Assembly (NCBI RefSeq): GCF_051846935.1
Contig: NZ_JBPYCS010000012.1
Span: forward strand, 21,534-85,533
Source of the DNA: JBPYCR01 sp051846935
Lineage (GTDB): Bacteria > Bacillota > Bacilli > Bacillales > Amphibacillaceae
DNA length: 64,000 nucleotides
Direction of reading: 5' to 3'
Below, piece after piece: positions 51,801 through 60,158 of the stretch. The notes below the pieces were generated by a model. The model saw only the letters and a list, made by a program, of their open reading frames with translations. It was not told the DNA's origin and searched no databases. The translations under genes were made by a program, and so were the position numbers. Numbering within the stretch: position 1 is the first letter of the stretch; the number at the start of each line of letters is the position of its first letter.

Positions 51801-54791
51801 TTATAAAGGATTTTGATTAAAGTACGCCTCGGGACTTTCTTCAATAAATCCCGTACCAGTAATTTTTTGCTTAGTGTTCTTTAATACGGTCAGACGATTT
51901 ATTGCTCCAGCAAGATGGTCTCTTTCCGACTCAGAAATGCGAAATGAAATGCCATAATGGAAGACATTTCTATTCCCCTCTTTTTTCCAAACAATGTTTC
52001 CAGCTATATCAAAGGTTTCATGGACCAGTGTAAAGGAGAAATTTAATTTTATACTCGTATTTACAGGGAGCCTTAATGTAGAAAGTATTTTTATTCCGCC
52101 TAAGCTAATGTCTTCTATTAATATTGTTGCAGAGCCTAAGTCGACCTTCCGCTTATTCACTTCCGTTATATTCATTTGTGCTGGAACCCATGTAGGTAAT
52201 TTTAAACGGTAATAGCTTCTTCGTTCTTCCCGTTGGTTGTCTTTGACTTGTTGATTACGTAGCTCTAAATGCCCTTTTCGCATTAGTTTCTCGTATACAC
52301 TTGCCGGAACGGGCTTTGAAAAAATATACCCTTGGATAAAATCACATTCATTTTGTTTTAAAATTTCGTATTGCTCATAGAGCTCTACACCTTCGGCAAC
52401 CGTTATTACTTCCAGTTTTTTTGCTAAATAAATAATCGATGAAACAATCGCTAGATCATGGTTGTCCATTTCGTGTAATCGTTCAATAAAAGTTTGATCA
52501 ATTTTTATTGTATCCGCATGAAACTTATTTAAATAGCTTAAGGATGCGTAGCCTGTACCGAAGTCATCAATTGCTATTTTTACGCCTAGATTTTTCAACT
52601 CTTGTAACGTCATCAAGACAGTTCGTTCGTTTTTTAACTGTGTGCTTTCTGTTATTTCTAATTGAATATATTTTGCAGGAATGTTATACGTTTCTAAATG
52701 GTGTTGAACAACATTCACCAACCCTTTTTTTAAAAAGCGAATTGGGGATATGTTAATTGAAATTGGGCGCATCGTAAATCCTCCGTCTTTCCATTTTCGT
52801 AACTGTGCACAGACGGTTTCGATGACCCAATTTCCAAGATCGTGTATAAGGTGGTTTTCTTCAGCAATTGGTATAAACTCACTTGGAGATACGATCCCCC
52901 ATGTTTCGTGGTTCCAACGGATAAGGGCTTCTGCTCCGGCAATTCGTTTTGTTGCCGTATGGACAACCGGTTGATAATACAGTTCAAAGTCCTCGTGTTC
53001 AATCGCACTTCGCAAATCTTGCTCAAGTAGATACTTTTTGTAAGTTGAAATATCTCTAGAGAATGAATAGAGCTGATAATTATTTTTCCCTTGCTTTTTT
53101 GCGTGAAATAAAGCAGAATGTGCAGCGTCTAAAACCGATAGCTTGTTATCCCCATTTTCGGGATAAAAGCTAAGTCCAACACTCGCGGTTAAGTATAATT
53201 CATAGTCTTCAATTTCCATTGATGTGCCAACATGTTTAATAATTCGTTCGGCTAGTGAAAAGACTTGCTTTTTATGATCGTACGTAGGAACAATCGCTGC
53301 AAAGTCATTACCACTGATGCGTGCTAAGTAGCTATCTCCTGGCAACATTACCTGGATACGCTTTGCCACTTTCTGTAAGGCCTGATCGCCAATATCGTAA
53401 CCGAGGGAATGATTGATTCGATTAAAATGGTCCAGATCAACATATATTAAAGCAAATTGAAGAATTGCATCATTCGAGCAGAAATGCTCTAGCTTTTCAT
53501 AAAGGCTCTTTTGATTAGGTAGTGACGTTAATGGGTCATGGCTCGCTTGATACTGTAGCTTTTGTTCCATTTCTCTTTGGTGGGTAATATCCAGTTGAAC
53601 CCCAAACAACCTGTTCAACTTACCGTCATGGTCAAACCAAGGAATTGTTTGATCAAAAACCCATTTGACCGATCCGTCGCCACATAAAATACGATAATAA
53701 TGCTGAATTGGTTGTCCTGTTTCTAGTGATTGCCCGTTCTTTAAAGCTTGCTCTTTATCTTCAGGATGAAGGGAGTCCTCCCAAAAGGTCTTGTGCTTAT
53801 AAAGAGACTCCAACGGATACTCATAAAGCGTAGCTAATCCTCTTGATAAATATAATACATCTCTACTTTCATATTCTTGTAACCAAAAGCCGACATCTAA
53901 ATGATCGAACATATGTTTAAGGTTTTTAATTTGATTAGCTAATTCTTGCTCGACCAGCCGTTGTTCGGTTATATCGATTACAACTCCAATCAGCTTATAT
54001 GGTGCTCCGTTATAGAAGGTAACTTCAGCTTTAGAATTTGCATAGCGTACTTCTTTGGTTTTTCCGTGTACGATCCGATATTCACATTCATAACTGACGC
54101 CGTTTATAATCGCGTGCTTAATTTTTTCTCTTAATTTTGTTTTGTCTTCATCGTGTACGTATACGAGTGGCAAATCCATAGACATGTTTTCGTTCTTATC
54201 AAAACCGAATAACTCATAGCAATTGTCTGTCCATGTTAACTTGTCGATTGCTATTTCATATTCCCAGCTGCCGATCGCTGCTAGGTCTTGGGCATGATTG
54301 AAGTGCTTTTCTTTAAGCTGCAAATTGTTAAGCATGTGATGGTAAGCAGTACGATCTTGAACGATTACGTGTATAAAATTTGGTGTTTTTGAAGTCATTT
54401 TAATCGGGATAAATGTCACATCTAGGTGCATTTTAGCTTGGTGGGAGTTCGTTGCTTCAATTGTTAGTTTTTTTGTGCTTCCTTTCAAAGCATGCTCAAA
54501 GCTTTTTCGTAAGGCTTTGTACGTTTCCATAGAAACGAGATCTTTATAATTTAATTTCTTCGACTTTGAATAGCCTAATAATTTGTTTACCCGATGCGTG
54601 TTTTGAAAAAGGGTTTCTCTCTCTGCAGATAATACGAAAATTAAATCGGGATGATGCGTGGCAACTGTTTTATAGTACTCATAAAGGATAGAAAAATCCG
54701 TGCTCCCTCTATCTTGTTCGTTCTTGTCAGATGATTTACGATCTTTTTTAAATAATTGAGCAAATAATTCCTTCCGTGTCCGGTTATTCAC
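51801..54791 (-). CDS. PAS-PAS-PAS-GGDEF-EAL-PilZ cyclic-di-GMP phosphodiesterase
   Basis: 996-residue cytoplasmic signalling protein. Three PAS domains (about 35-150, 165-285, 290-415), a GGDEF domain (about 418-585) in which the signature reads SGNDF, an EAL domain (about 600-850) and a C-terminal PilZ-like domain (about 870-985). The EAL motifs are intact (GAEALIRW, ITEST, IDDFGTGYASL, QGYIFSKPV), so c-di-GMP hydrolysis is predicted. The GGDEF signature is degenerate, so synthesis is doubtful. Start GTG 54791 behind GGGAGGG. No transmembrane segment. Monocistronic. Confidence 0.9.
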   Translation of the reverse strand: MNNRTRKELFAQLFKKDRKSSDKNEQDRGSTDFSILYEYYKTVATHHPDLIFVLSAERETLFQNTHRVNKLLGYSKSKKLNYKDLVSMETYKALRKSFEHALKGSTKKLTIEATNSHQAKMHLDVTFIPIKMTSKTPNFIHVIVQDRTAYHHMLNNLQLKEKHFNHAQDLAAIGSWEYEIAIDKLTWTDNCYELFGFDKNENMSMDLPLVYVHDEDKTKLREKIKHAIINGVSYECEYRIVHGKTKEVRYANSKAEVTFYNGAPYKLIGVVIDITEQRLVEQELANQIKNLKHMFDHLDVGFWLQEYESRDVLYLSRGLATLYEYPLESLYKHKTFWEDSLHPEDKEQALKNGQSLETGQPIQHYYRILCGDGSVKWVFDQTIPWFDHDGKLNRLFGVQLDITHQREMEQKLQYQASHDPLTSLPNQKSLYEKLEHFCSNDAILQFALIYVDLDHFNRINHSLGYDIGDQALQKVAKRIQVMLPGDSYLARISGNDFAAIVPTYDHKKQVFSLAERIIKHVGTSMEIEDYELYLTASVGLSFYPENGDNKLSVLDAAHSALFHAKKQGKNNYQLYSFSRDISTYKKYLLEQDLRSAIEHEDFELYYQPVVHTATKRIAGAEALIRWNHETWGIVSPSEFIPIAEENHLIHDLGNWVIETVCAQLRKWKDGGFTMRPISINISPIRFLKKGLVNVVQHHLETYNIPAKYIQLEITESTQLKNERTVLMTLQELKNLGVKIAIDDFGTGYASLSYLNKFHADTIKIDQTFIERLHEMDNHDLAIVSSIIYLAKKLEVITVAEGVELYEQYEILKQNECDFIQGYIFSKPVPASVYEKLMRKGHLELRNQQVKDNQREERRSYYRLKLPTWVPAQMNITEVNKRKVDLGSATILIEDISLGGIKILSTLRLPVNTSIKLNFSFTLVHETFDIAGNIVWKKEGNRNVFHYGISFRISESERDHLAGAINRLTVLKNTKQKITGTGFIEESPEAYFNQNPL

Positions 54792-54874
54792 AACGACGTT
54801 CCCTCCCTTTATTGAAGTGTTACGAATGTATATATGTATATATTATATGGTGTGTTTGTATTTAATTAAAACGG

Positions 54875-54939
54875 AAAGGGTGAAATGACGATTGAAAATT
54901 AACGAATATACAAAGTTTAGACGGCAATTTTCACCCTTT
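54875..54939. other. Inverted repeat upstream of the ect operon
   Basis: AAAGGGTGAAA (54875-54885) is mirrored perfectly by TTTCACCCTTT (54929-54939), with a 43-base loop. It lies between the divergent GGDEF-EAL and ectA genes; whether it works as DNA operator or RNA hairpin is not known. Confidence 0.45.
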
Positions 54940-55044
54940 TCTACAAAAAATAATGCAATTACTTACTGATTTTTTGTGCGATTGGCTATTTTTGAAGTGA
55001 CGTGCCTGATTATAAAAATAATTGAAAATAACCGATTATGCACC

Positions 55045-55243
55045 ATTTATTGGTAGCATCCTTTCGTTCAATCTGTTTTAAATAAAATTAGAAAACGAGT
55101 ACACCTCAATATAATGTGGCAAGTCAAAGTTAAAAAATAGTTCTTTTGGCTCATTTTTTGGGGTAAAGACCTAAAAAGCTAATAAATGACCTTATACTGG
55201 ATTATTTATTAGCATTTATTAGTCGCAGTTCAATATTTATTGG
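55045..55243 (+). promoter_or_regulatory. Iterated ATTTATTRG motif upstream of ectA
   Basis: Five copies of ATTTATT(A/G)G: 55045-55053, 55179-55187 (reverse), 55204-55212, 55214-55222 and 55235-55243. The last three are spaced 10 and 21 bp, close to whole helical turns. They lie 50-250 bp ahead of ectA, and are candidate binding sites for a regulator of compatible-solute synthesis. No sigma-A promoter could be assigned with confidence. Confidence 0.5.
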
Positions 55244-55292
55244 AAATCGTCATTAATCCAGCAGAATGCGGATATTTCCAAATTAATTCGCT

Positions 55293-55895
55293 TTGACGAA
55301 ATACTTTAATACCGATAGCCTTATATACGAAGATAAAATTATTGGGAGGCGAACAGTTATTACAACTGGAATAAAGGAAAGAACGAAGACGAGAAGGAAG
55401 CAGCTGTTTTTTAGGAAACCGGATAAAGAAGATGGTGCAGGGGTTTGGGAACTTATTAAAGAGACAGGAGTTCTTGATCTGAACTCTTCTTATAGCTATG
55501 TTATGTGGTGTGAAATATTCTCAGAAACATCTATTGTGGTAGAAGATAAAAATGGGGATACCGTTGGTTTTATTTCCGGTTTTATTCATCCAGATACACC
55601 GGACACACTATTTATTTGGCAAGTAGCAGTAGATGAATCTGCACGAGGGCAAGGCTTGGCAACTCGCATGTTGTTCAAGTTGTTGGAACGTGAGCAAGAA
55701 AATTCAATCCGCTATGTAGAAGCGACGGTTGCTCCATCAAATGTTCCTTCAAAACGTCTTTTTCAAGGATTAGCACAAAAATTAGATACGAAATGTTTAA
55801 TAACCGAATATTTTTCATCTGAACACTTTCCAGAAGAAGGTCAAGAGGATCATGAAGATGAGTTGAAATTTAGAATCGGACCAATTGAGAAATAA
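55293..55895 (+). CDS. ectA: L-2,4-diaminobutyrate acetyltransferase
   Basis: GNAT-family enzyme that acetylates L-2,4-diaminobutyrate from acetyl-CoA to N-gamma-acetyl-diaminobutyrate in ectoine synthesis. Conserved DLNSSYSYVMWCEIFSETS and the acetyl-CoA motif VAVDESARGQGLATRML. Read from TTG 55293 it is 200 residues with a poorly conserved N-terminus and no clear Shine-Dalgarno; a start further in cannot be excluded, since a GGGAGG occurs at about 55344. Followed by ectB after 32 bases. Confidence 0.9.
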   Translation: MTKYFNTDSLIYEDKIIGRRTVITTGIKERTKTRRKQLFFRKPDKEDGAGVWELIKETGVLDLNSSYSYVMWCEIFSETSIVVEDKNGDTVGFISGFIHPDTPDTLFIWQVAVDESARGQGLATRMLFKLLEREQENSIRYVEATVAPSNVPSKRLFQGLAQKLDTKCLITEYFSSEHFPEEGQEDHEDELKFRIGPIEK

Positions 55896-55927
55896 TAACG
55901 AACATAACAGAATAAAGGATGAGTCCA

Positions 55928-57211
55928 TTGACAACGCCAACAGTAGGCGAAAAACAGATGAAAACATTTGAAGAGCTTGAATCGGTAGTAAGAAGCTATA
56001 GCCGAGGGTGGCCAACAGTCTTCACACAATCGAAAGGCTATAAGCTTTGGGATATAGATGGGAAAGAATATATTGATTTCTTTGCTGGTGCAGGCACGTT
56101 GAATTATGGCCACAACAATGAAGCTATGCAAGAAATAGTGATTGATTATATACGCCAAAATGGTGTAATTCATAGTTTAGATATGGCGACAAAGCCAAGA
56201 AAAGAATTTCTTGAACGTTTTAATGAAGTGATTTTAAAACCGCGTAACTTAGATTATAAAGTTATGTTTCCTGGTCCAACTGGTACGAATGCAGTGGAAA
56301 GTGCCTTGAAGATTGCCCGGAAAATAACGGGAAGACAAACGATAATTAGCTTTACGAATGCGTTTCATGGCATGACGATCGGCTCATTGGCGATAACTGG
56401 TAATGCAATGAAACGTAGAGGTGCGGGAATTCCGCTGGACAACAGTGTGTTTATGCCATTTGATGAATATGTTGATGGGCAAAGCTCAATTGACTATTTG
56501 GAACGTTTTATACAGGATCAAGGAAGCGGCATTGATTTACCTGCAGCGATTATTTTAGAAACCGTTCAAGGGGAAGGCGGCATTAATGCTGCGAGCCTTG
56601 AATGGATAAAACAAATCGAAAAATTGTGCAATCGGTGGGGAATTTTATTAATTGTTGACGATATCCAAGCTGGTTGTGGCCGGACAGGAACGTTCTTTAG
56701 CTTTGAAAAGGCAGGAATAAATCCCGATATTGTTTGTCTGTCGAAGTCAATCGGTGGCTTTGGATTACCGATGGCTATTACGCTTATCAAATCACAATTT
56801 GATCAGTGGAGTCCAGGAGAGCATAACGGTACGTTTCGAGGCAATAACCTTGCATTTCTATGTGCCACGGAAGCGTTAAAGTATTGGGAGGACGACGCAT
56901 TCAGCAAGGAAATATCCAAAAAGTCAAATTTCTTACGTTCCTCTATTAATGCGATTATTAACAAGTACCCTCAATTGCAAGCTACCCGACGGGGCAGGGG
57001 ATTCATGCAAGGTATCGCAATTGGAATTCCGGAATTAGCAGGAAAGATATGTGCGCAAGCGTTTGAAAATGGTTTAATTATCGAAACATCTGGTCCAGAT
57101 GATGAAGTAGTCAAATTTCTTGCACCATTAGTTATAGATAAAGAAGGACTGGAAAAAGGTTTTGAAATTTTAGATATGAGCATTAAAGAAGTTCTTGATC
57201 GCCAAAAATGA
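55928..57211 (+). CDS. ectB: Diaminobutyrate-2-oxoglutarate transaminase
   Basis: PLP-dependent class III aminotransferase making L-2,4-diaminobutyrate from aspartate semialdehyde and glutamate, 427 residues. TFEELESVVRSYSRGWPTVF at the N-terminus, GPTGTNAVESALKIAR, the PLP region IVDDIQAGCGRTGTFF, and the lysine in CLSKSIGGFGLPM. The start is set at TTG 55928, nine bases after AAAGG; an in-frame ATG at 55919 abuts that site. Together with ectA it makes acetyl-diaminobutyrate, but ectC does not follow. Confidence 0.93.
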   Translation: MTTPTVGEKQMKTFEELESVVRSYSRGWPTVFTQSKGYKLWDIDGKEYIDFFAGAGTLNYGHNNEAMQEIVIDYIRQNGVIHSLDMATKPRKEFLERFNEVILKPRNLDYKVMFPGPTGTNAVESALKIARKITGRQTIISFTNAFHGMTIGSLAITGNAMKRRGAGIPLDNSVFMPFDEYVDGQSSIDYLERFIQDQGSGIDLPAAIILETVQGEGGINAASLEWIKQIEKLCNRWGILLIVDDIQAGCGRTGTFFSFEKAGINPDIVCLSKSIGGFGLPMAITLIKSQFDQWSPGEHNGTFRGNNLAFLCATEALKYWEDDAFSKEISKKSNFLRSSINAIINKYPQLQATRRGRGFMQGIAIGIPELAGKICAQAFENGLIIETSGPDDEVVKFLAPLVIDKEGLEKGFEILDMSIKEVLDRQK

Positions 57212-57253
57212 CACGTATAAAATTATGGCGAGGTATTATTGGTTGCAGATGTT

Positions 57254-57306
57254 AAAAAGAAGGCAAATAGTCCATCAGTTGATGCGTGCTACTTGCCTTC
57301 TTTTTT
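57254..57306 (+). terminator. Terminator of ectAB
   Basis: AAAGAAGGCAA-ATAG pairs with CTAC-TTGCCTTCTTT, ending in a T-run, 43 bases after the ectB stop. It closes the operon before any ectC. Confidence 0.85.
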
Positions 57307-57411
57307 GGTTCTTTGTTAAATGATGTTGGTGATGTATTGTAAGTCGAGGAATACCTAATCATGAAGTAAAACGAAACATGAAAGCTTGCGCTCTGATTTC
57401 GCTTACTTGCA
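57307..57411. repeat. IS-end-like dispersed repeat, copy B
   Basis: Related to 11665-11770 over its whole 105 bp, with a start (GGTTCTTTGTTAAATGATGT) that also matches the arm of the 59-bp element at 32327. Directly abuts the ectB terminator T-run. No transposase or opposite end was found nearby. Confidence 0.65.
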
Positions 57412-57600
57412 CTACAGCCGATAGGCTTTCCACGGTTACGGCCTCAGCTTCTGTAGCTCCTCTATCCGATTCGCTACAGCGATCTTCGGACGCGTGCTAT
57501 TTCCGCAGGAGTCCGAAGGTTTTTCGTTCCAGTCAGCTTAAAGAGGGCTAATAGCCTTATTGCACACACTTCAATTATGGGTACTTTAATAAACCTTCGT
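57412..57600. repeat. Palindromic intergenic repeat before cwlD
   Basis: GC-richer patch with CTTCGGAC (57484-57491) mirrored by GTCCGAAG (57511-57518), and CTACAG/CTGTAG pairs around 57411-57470. Its wording (TTTCCGCAGGAGTCCGAAGG) recalls repeats scattered between genes in Bacillus and Oceanobacillus genomes. Non-coding. Confidence 0.5.
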
Positions 57601-57617
57601 GTACAAGCTATTGACAG

Positions 57618-57646
57618 TCATAATCACCGAACCTGTCCCATAAACT
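57618..57646 (+). promoter_or_regulatory. Possible sigma-E promoter of cwlD
   Basis: TCATAAT (57618-57624) and CATAAACT (57639-57646) with a 14-base spacer resemble the sigma-E consensus. cwlD of B. subtilis is expressed during sporulation. Match is moderate. Confidence 0.4.
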
Positions 57647-57679
57647 GTTAAAAAGAGACGTAAGGGGCGAAGGAATGAA

Positions 57680-58396
57680 ATGCAAAAAAGAAAGTTCCTA
57701 TTGTGGATTGCGGGCTGTGCACTCTTAGCCTTTTTAATACAGTTTCCAATAAAAGAAAACGACCCGGTATGGAATACATGGACACTTCCTCTCACAGGAA
57801 AAGTGATCGTTATTGACCCAGGACATGGTGGGCCTGATGGTGGAGCAGTAGCGGCTGATCAAACGTATGAAAAGGATATTGCGCTTGCTGTTGCACAAAA
57901 GACGAAACACTACTTGCAGCAGTCGGGTGCGCTCGTTTATTTAACGAGAGAAAAGGATGAAGACTTGGCGGGAGAACATACAAAGGGACTTGCACGTAGA
58001 AAGTCAGAGGATATTCGAAACAGACTTGAATTTATTCATGATAAGGAAGCGGATTTTTTTATTTCTATTCATTTAAATGCACTTCCATCTTCACGGTGGC
58101 ACGGTGCACAAACGTTTTATTACAATAAATTTGAAGAAAGCAAACATTTAGCGAAAATGATTCAAGCAGAAATTACTCGAAACATGGAAAACACAAAGCG
58201 AGTTGCATTGACTTTAAATAGCATGTATTTGTTAAAGTATGCAGAAGTTCCGGGAGCACTCGTTGAAATCGGATTTTTATCAAACGAAACAGAACGAGAG
58301 CTATTGAAAAAGGAGGATTACCAGCAACAAATGGCAGGGAGTATTTACAATGGCATATTAAGATATAGTACAGAAGAAGCTGACGAAGTCGAATAA
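57680..58396 (+). CDS. cwlD: Germination-specific N-acetylmuramoyl-L-alanine amidase CwlD
   Basis: Amidase_3 enzyme, 238 residues, that with PdaA forms muramic-delta-lactam in the spore cortex. An N-terminal membrane anchor (FLLWIAGCALLAFLIQF) is followed by VIVIDPGHGGPDGGAV (zinc His), SIHLNALPS and VEIGFLSNETERELL. Start ATG 57680 behind GGGGCGAAGGA. In B. subtilis it lies near rpsI; here 25 kb of other genes intervene. Confidence 0.95.
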   Translation: MQKRKFLLWIAGCALLAFLIQFPIKENDPVWNTWTLPLTGKVIVIDPGHGGPDGGAVAADQTYEKDIALAVAQKTKHYLQQSGALVYLTREKDEDLAGEHTKGLARRKSEDIRNRLEFIHDKEADFFISIHLNALPSSRWHGAQTFYYNKFEESKHLAKMIQAEITRNMENTKRVALTLNSMYLLKYAEVPGALVEIGFLSNETERELLKKEDYQQQMAGSIYNGILRYSTEEADEVE

Positions 58397-58439
58397 TCAT
58401 ATAAATCCCGTCTAAATGAAAAGCGCCGTGATAAATTCA

Positions 58440-58634
58440 AATCCCTTAGATTTTTTGGATTTTTGTGTGGAAAGTTAGGAGACTCTCCAACACGAGTGAA
58501 TGGAAGATGTGATGCTCCAGCGGGAAGAAAGAGAGCGGTGAGCCTCCGCAGTGCATAGCAAGCGGAGGCTCATCGTTTGGCCGCGAAAAGCGCTTATATT
58601 CCATGAGCGGAAATGTTAGAAAATTTCTCCATCT
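58440..58634. repeat. Palindromic intergenic repeat after cwlD
   Basis: GAGCCTCCGC (58540-58549) is mirrored perfectly by GCGGAGGCTC (58562-58571); an outer ATGGAA/TTCCAT pairing surrounds it. Non-coding, GC-rich compared with the surroundings, and of the kind scattered between genes in Bacillaceae. Its right end abuts copy 2 of the mini-element. Confidence 0.55.
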
Positions 58635-58643
58635 AAACGATTT

Positions 58644-58891
58644 GTATGAGTAAAATGTTTGTGGGGGAACAGATGCACGAATCTAACTAGATAATATGTG
58701 ATCAATTTTACTTCGAACGATATACACATGAATAACACCGTTGATATTCACTGCAGGTGGATGCTTTCCGCGGGCACGGAAAGCGTAGTGTATATCTACT
58801 GCGGTCGGTAGGAATCAATACTAAAATTAACGAATACAAAGAGCGGTTTTATAACTTCTTAAAATAACACCCACAAATACTTGACTCAATC
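58644..58891. mobile_element. 248-bp non-autonomous mini-element, copy 2, with 9-bp target duplication
   Basis: Same element as 12082-12344, same orientation, flanked by a different perfect 9-bp repeat AAACGATTT (58635-58643 and 58892-58900). It lacks 15 bp of copy 1 in the central hairpin loop, a deletion bordered by CGG repeats; the GCTTTCCG/CGGAAAGC stem is kept. It ends about 95 bp ahead of salA. Confidence 0.85.
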
Positions 58892-58984
58892 AAACGATTT
58901 CCCGGATACCCGATTTTTTTTGAAGTATGTTATACTAACGTTGATGTACAGGATGTACAAAGCTAAAAAGGACGGTGGCTCATT

Positions 58985-60040
58985 TTGTTGACGAAGGAAG
59001 AAGTTATTGCACTTTTGAATCCAGTTAAGGATCCATTTTTACATAAAACACTAGAAGAAACTGGTGGAATAGTTGAAATATCAATTCGGGAAGAGAAAAA
59101 ACATGTAAGTGTCAAGCTCGCAATTGGTAAGCCAAACACTGCAGAACAAATGCAGCTGCAGCAAGAGCTCGTTGGTATATTGAAAAGAAACGGGGCAAAT
59201 ACAGTTGGGCTTCGCTTTGAATCACTTCCGGACGAAGTCATTCAAAAGTTCCAGCCGACGGCAGAGCAAGACAATTCGATATTAAGTGGCACAACTAAAC
59301 AACCGCATTTTGTTGCGATTGCAAGTGGAAAAGGCGGGGTTGGTAAGTCGACCGTTACCGTTAACTTAGCGATGGCCTTAATGCGTTTAGGAAAAAAAGT
59401 CGGTATTATTGATGCGGACATTTATGGTTTTAGCGTACCTGACATGATGGGTGTCGAAGAGCGTCCACAAGTGCGCGGCGAAAAAATTATTCCAGTAGAG
59501 CGCTTCGGTGTTAAAGTTATTTCAATGGGCTTTTTTGTTGAGGATAACTCACCTATTATTTGGCGTGGCCCAATGCTAGGGAAAATGTTGTCTAACTTTT
59601 TCAAAGAAGTAGAGTGGGGAGATTTAGATTATTTATTGCTTGATTTACCTCCGGGTACAGGGGACATTGCAATGGATGTGCATGATTTGTTGCCAACGTG
59701 TAATGAAATTATTGTAACAACCCCTCATCCAACCGCAGCGTTTGTTGCAGCACGGGCTGGACAGATGGCATTAAAAACAGACCATGAAATTTTAGGTGTC
59801 GTTGAAAATATGGCTTATTTCGAAAGTGAAAAAACGGGAGAAAAAGAGTTTGTATTCGGAAAAGGTGGCGGAGACAAACTTGCTGAAGTTTTAAAAACGA
59901 AAGTGCTCGGCAGGTTATCTTTACAACAGCCTTATGAGGAAGAAGATATTTTCGCTCCGTCTATTTATCAAGAAGATCACCCGAATGGGAAGGAATATCA
60001 TAGAATAGCTGCAAAAGTAATTGCAAAAATGGAAGAATAA
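58985..60040 (+). CDS. salA: Mrp/ApbC-type P-loop ATPase SalA
   Basis: Mrp/NBP35-family ATPase, 351 residues. N-terminal MIP18/FSCA-like domain (about 1-85), then the deviant Walker A KGGVGKST, the segment DLPPGTGDIAMDVHDLLP, and SMGFFVEDNSPIIWRGPML. Family members carry or insert Fe-S clusters; SalA of B. subtilis also affects scoC expression. Start TTG 58985 (or the adjoining TTG 58988) after AAGGACGGTGG. The mini-element lies immediately upstream of its probable promoter. Confidence 0.93.
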   Translation: MLTKEEVIALLNPVKDPFLHKTLEETGGIVEISIREEKKHVSVKLAIGKPNTAEQMQLQQELVGILKRNGANTVGLRFESLPDEVIQKFQPTAEQDNSILSGTTKQPHFVAIASGKGGVGKSTVTVNLAMALMRLGKKVGIIDADIYGFSVPDMMGVEERPQVRGEKIIPVERFGVKVISMGFFVEDNSPIIWRGPMLGKMLSNFFKEVEWGDLDYLLLDLPPGTGDIAMDVHDLLPTCNEIIVTTPHPTAAFVAARAGQMALKTDHEILGVVENMAYFESEKTGEKEFVFGKGGGDKLAEVLKTKVLGRLSLQQPYEEEDIFAPSIYQEDHPNGKEYHRIAAKVIAKMEE

Positions 60041-60048
60041 TATGATGC

Positions 60049-60087
60049 GCTTTGCTCAGCAATAGACATGTTGAGCAAAGCTTTTTT
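60049..60087 (+). terminator. Terminator of salA
   Basis: GCTTTGCTCAGCA pairs with TGTTGAGCAAAGC (one G-U pair) and is followed by six Ts. Confidence 0.9.
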
Positions 60088-60130
60088 CATGTGCTTAACC
60101 AGTCGCCTTTCTATATGAGAGAAGATAAGT

Positions 60131-60158
60131 AAAAGTGAAGGACGTTATTCTCCTTCAC
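60131..60158 (-). terminator. Terminator overlapping the gerD stop codon
   Basis: On the minus strand GTGAAGG pairs perfectly with CCTTCAC, the gerD stop lies in the loop, and TTTTAC follows. Confidence 0.65.
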
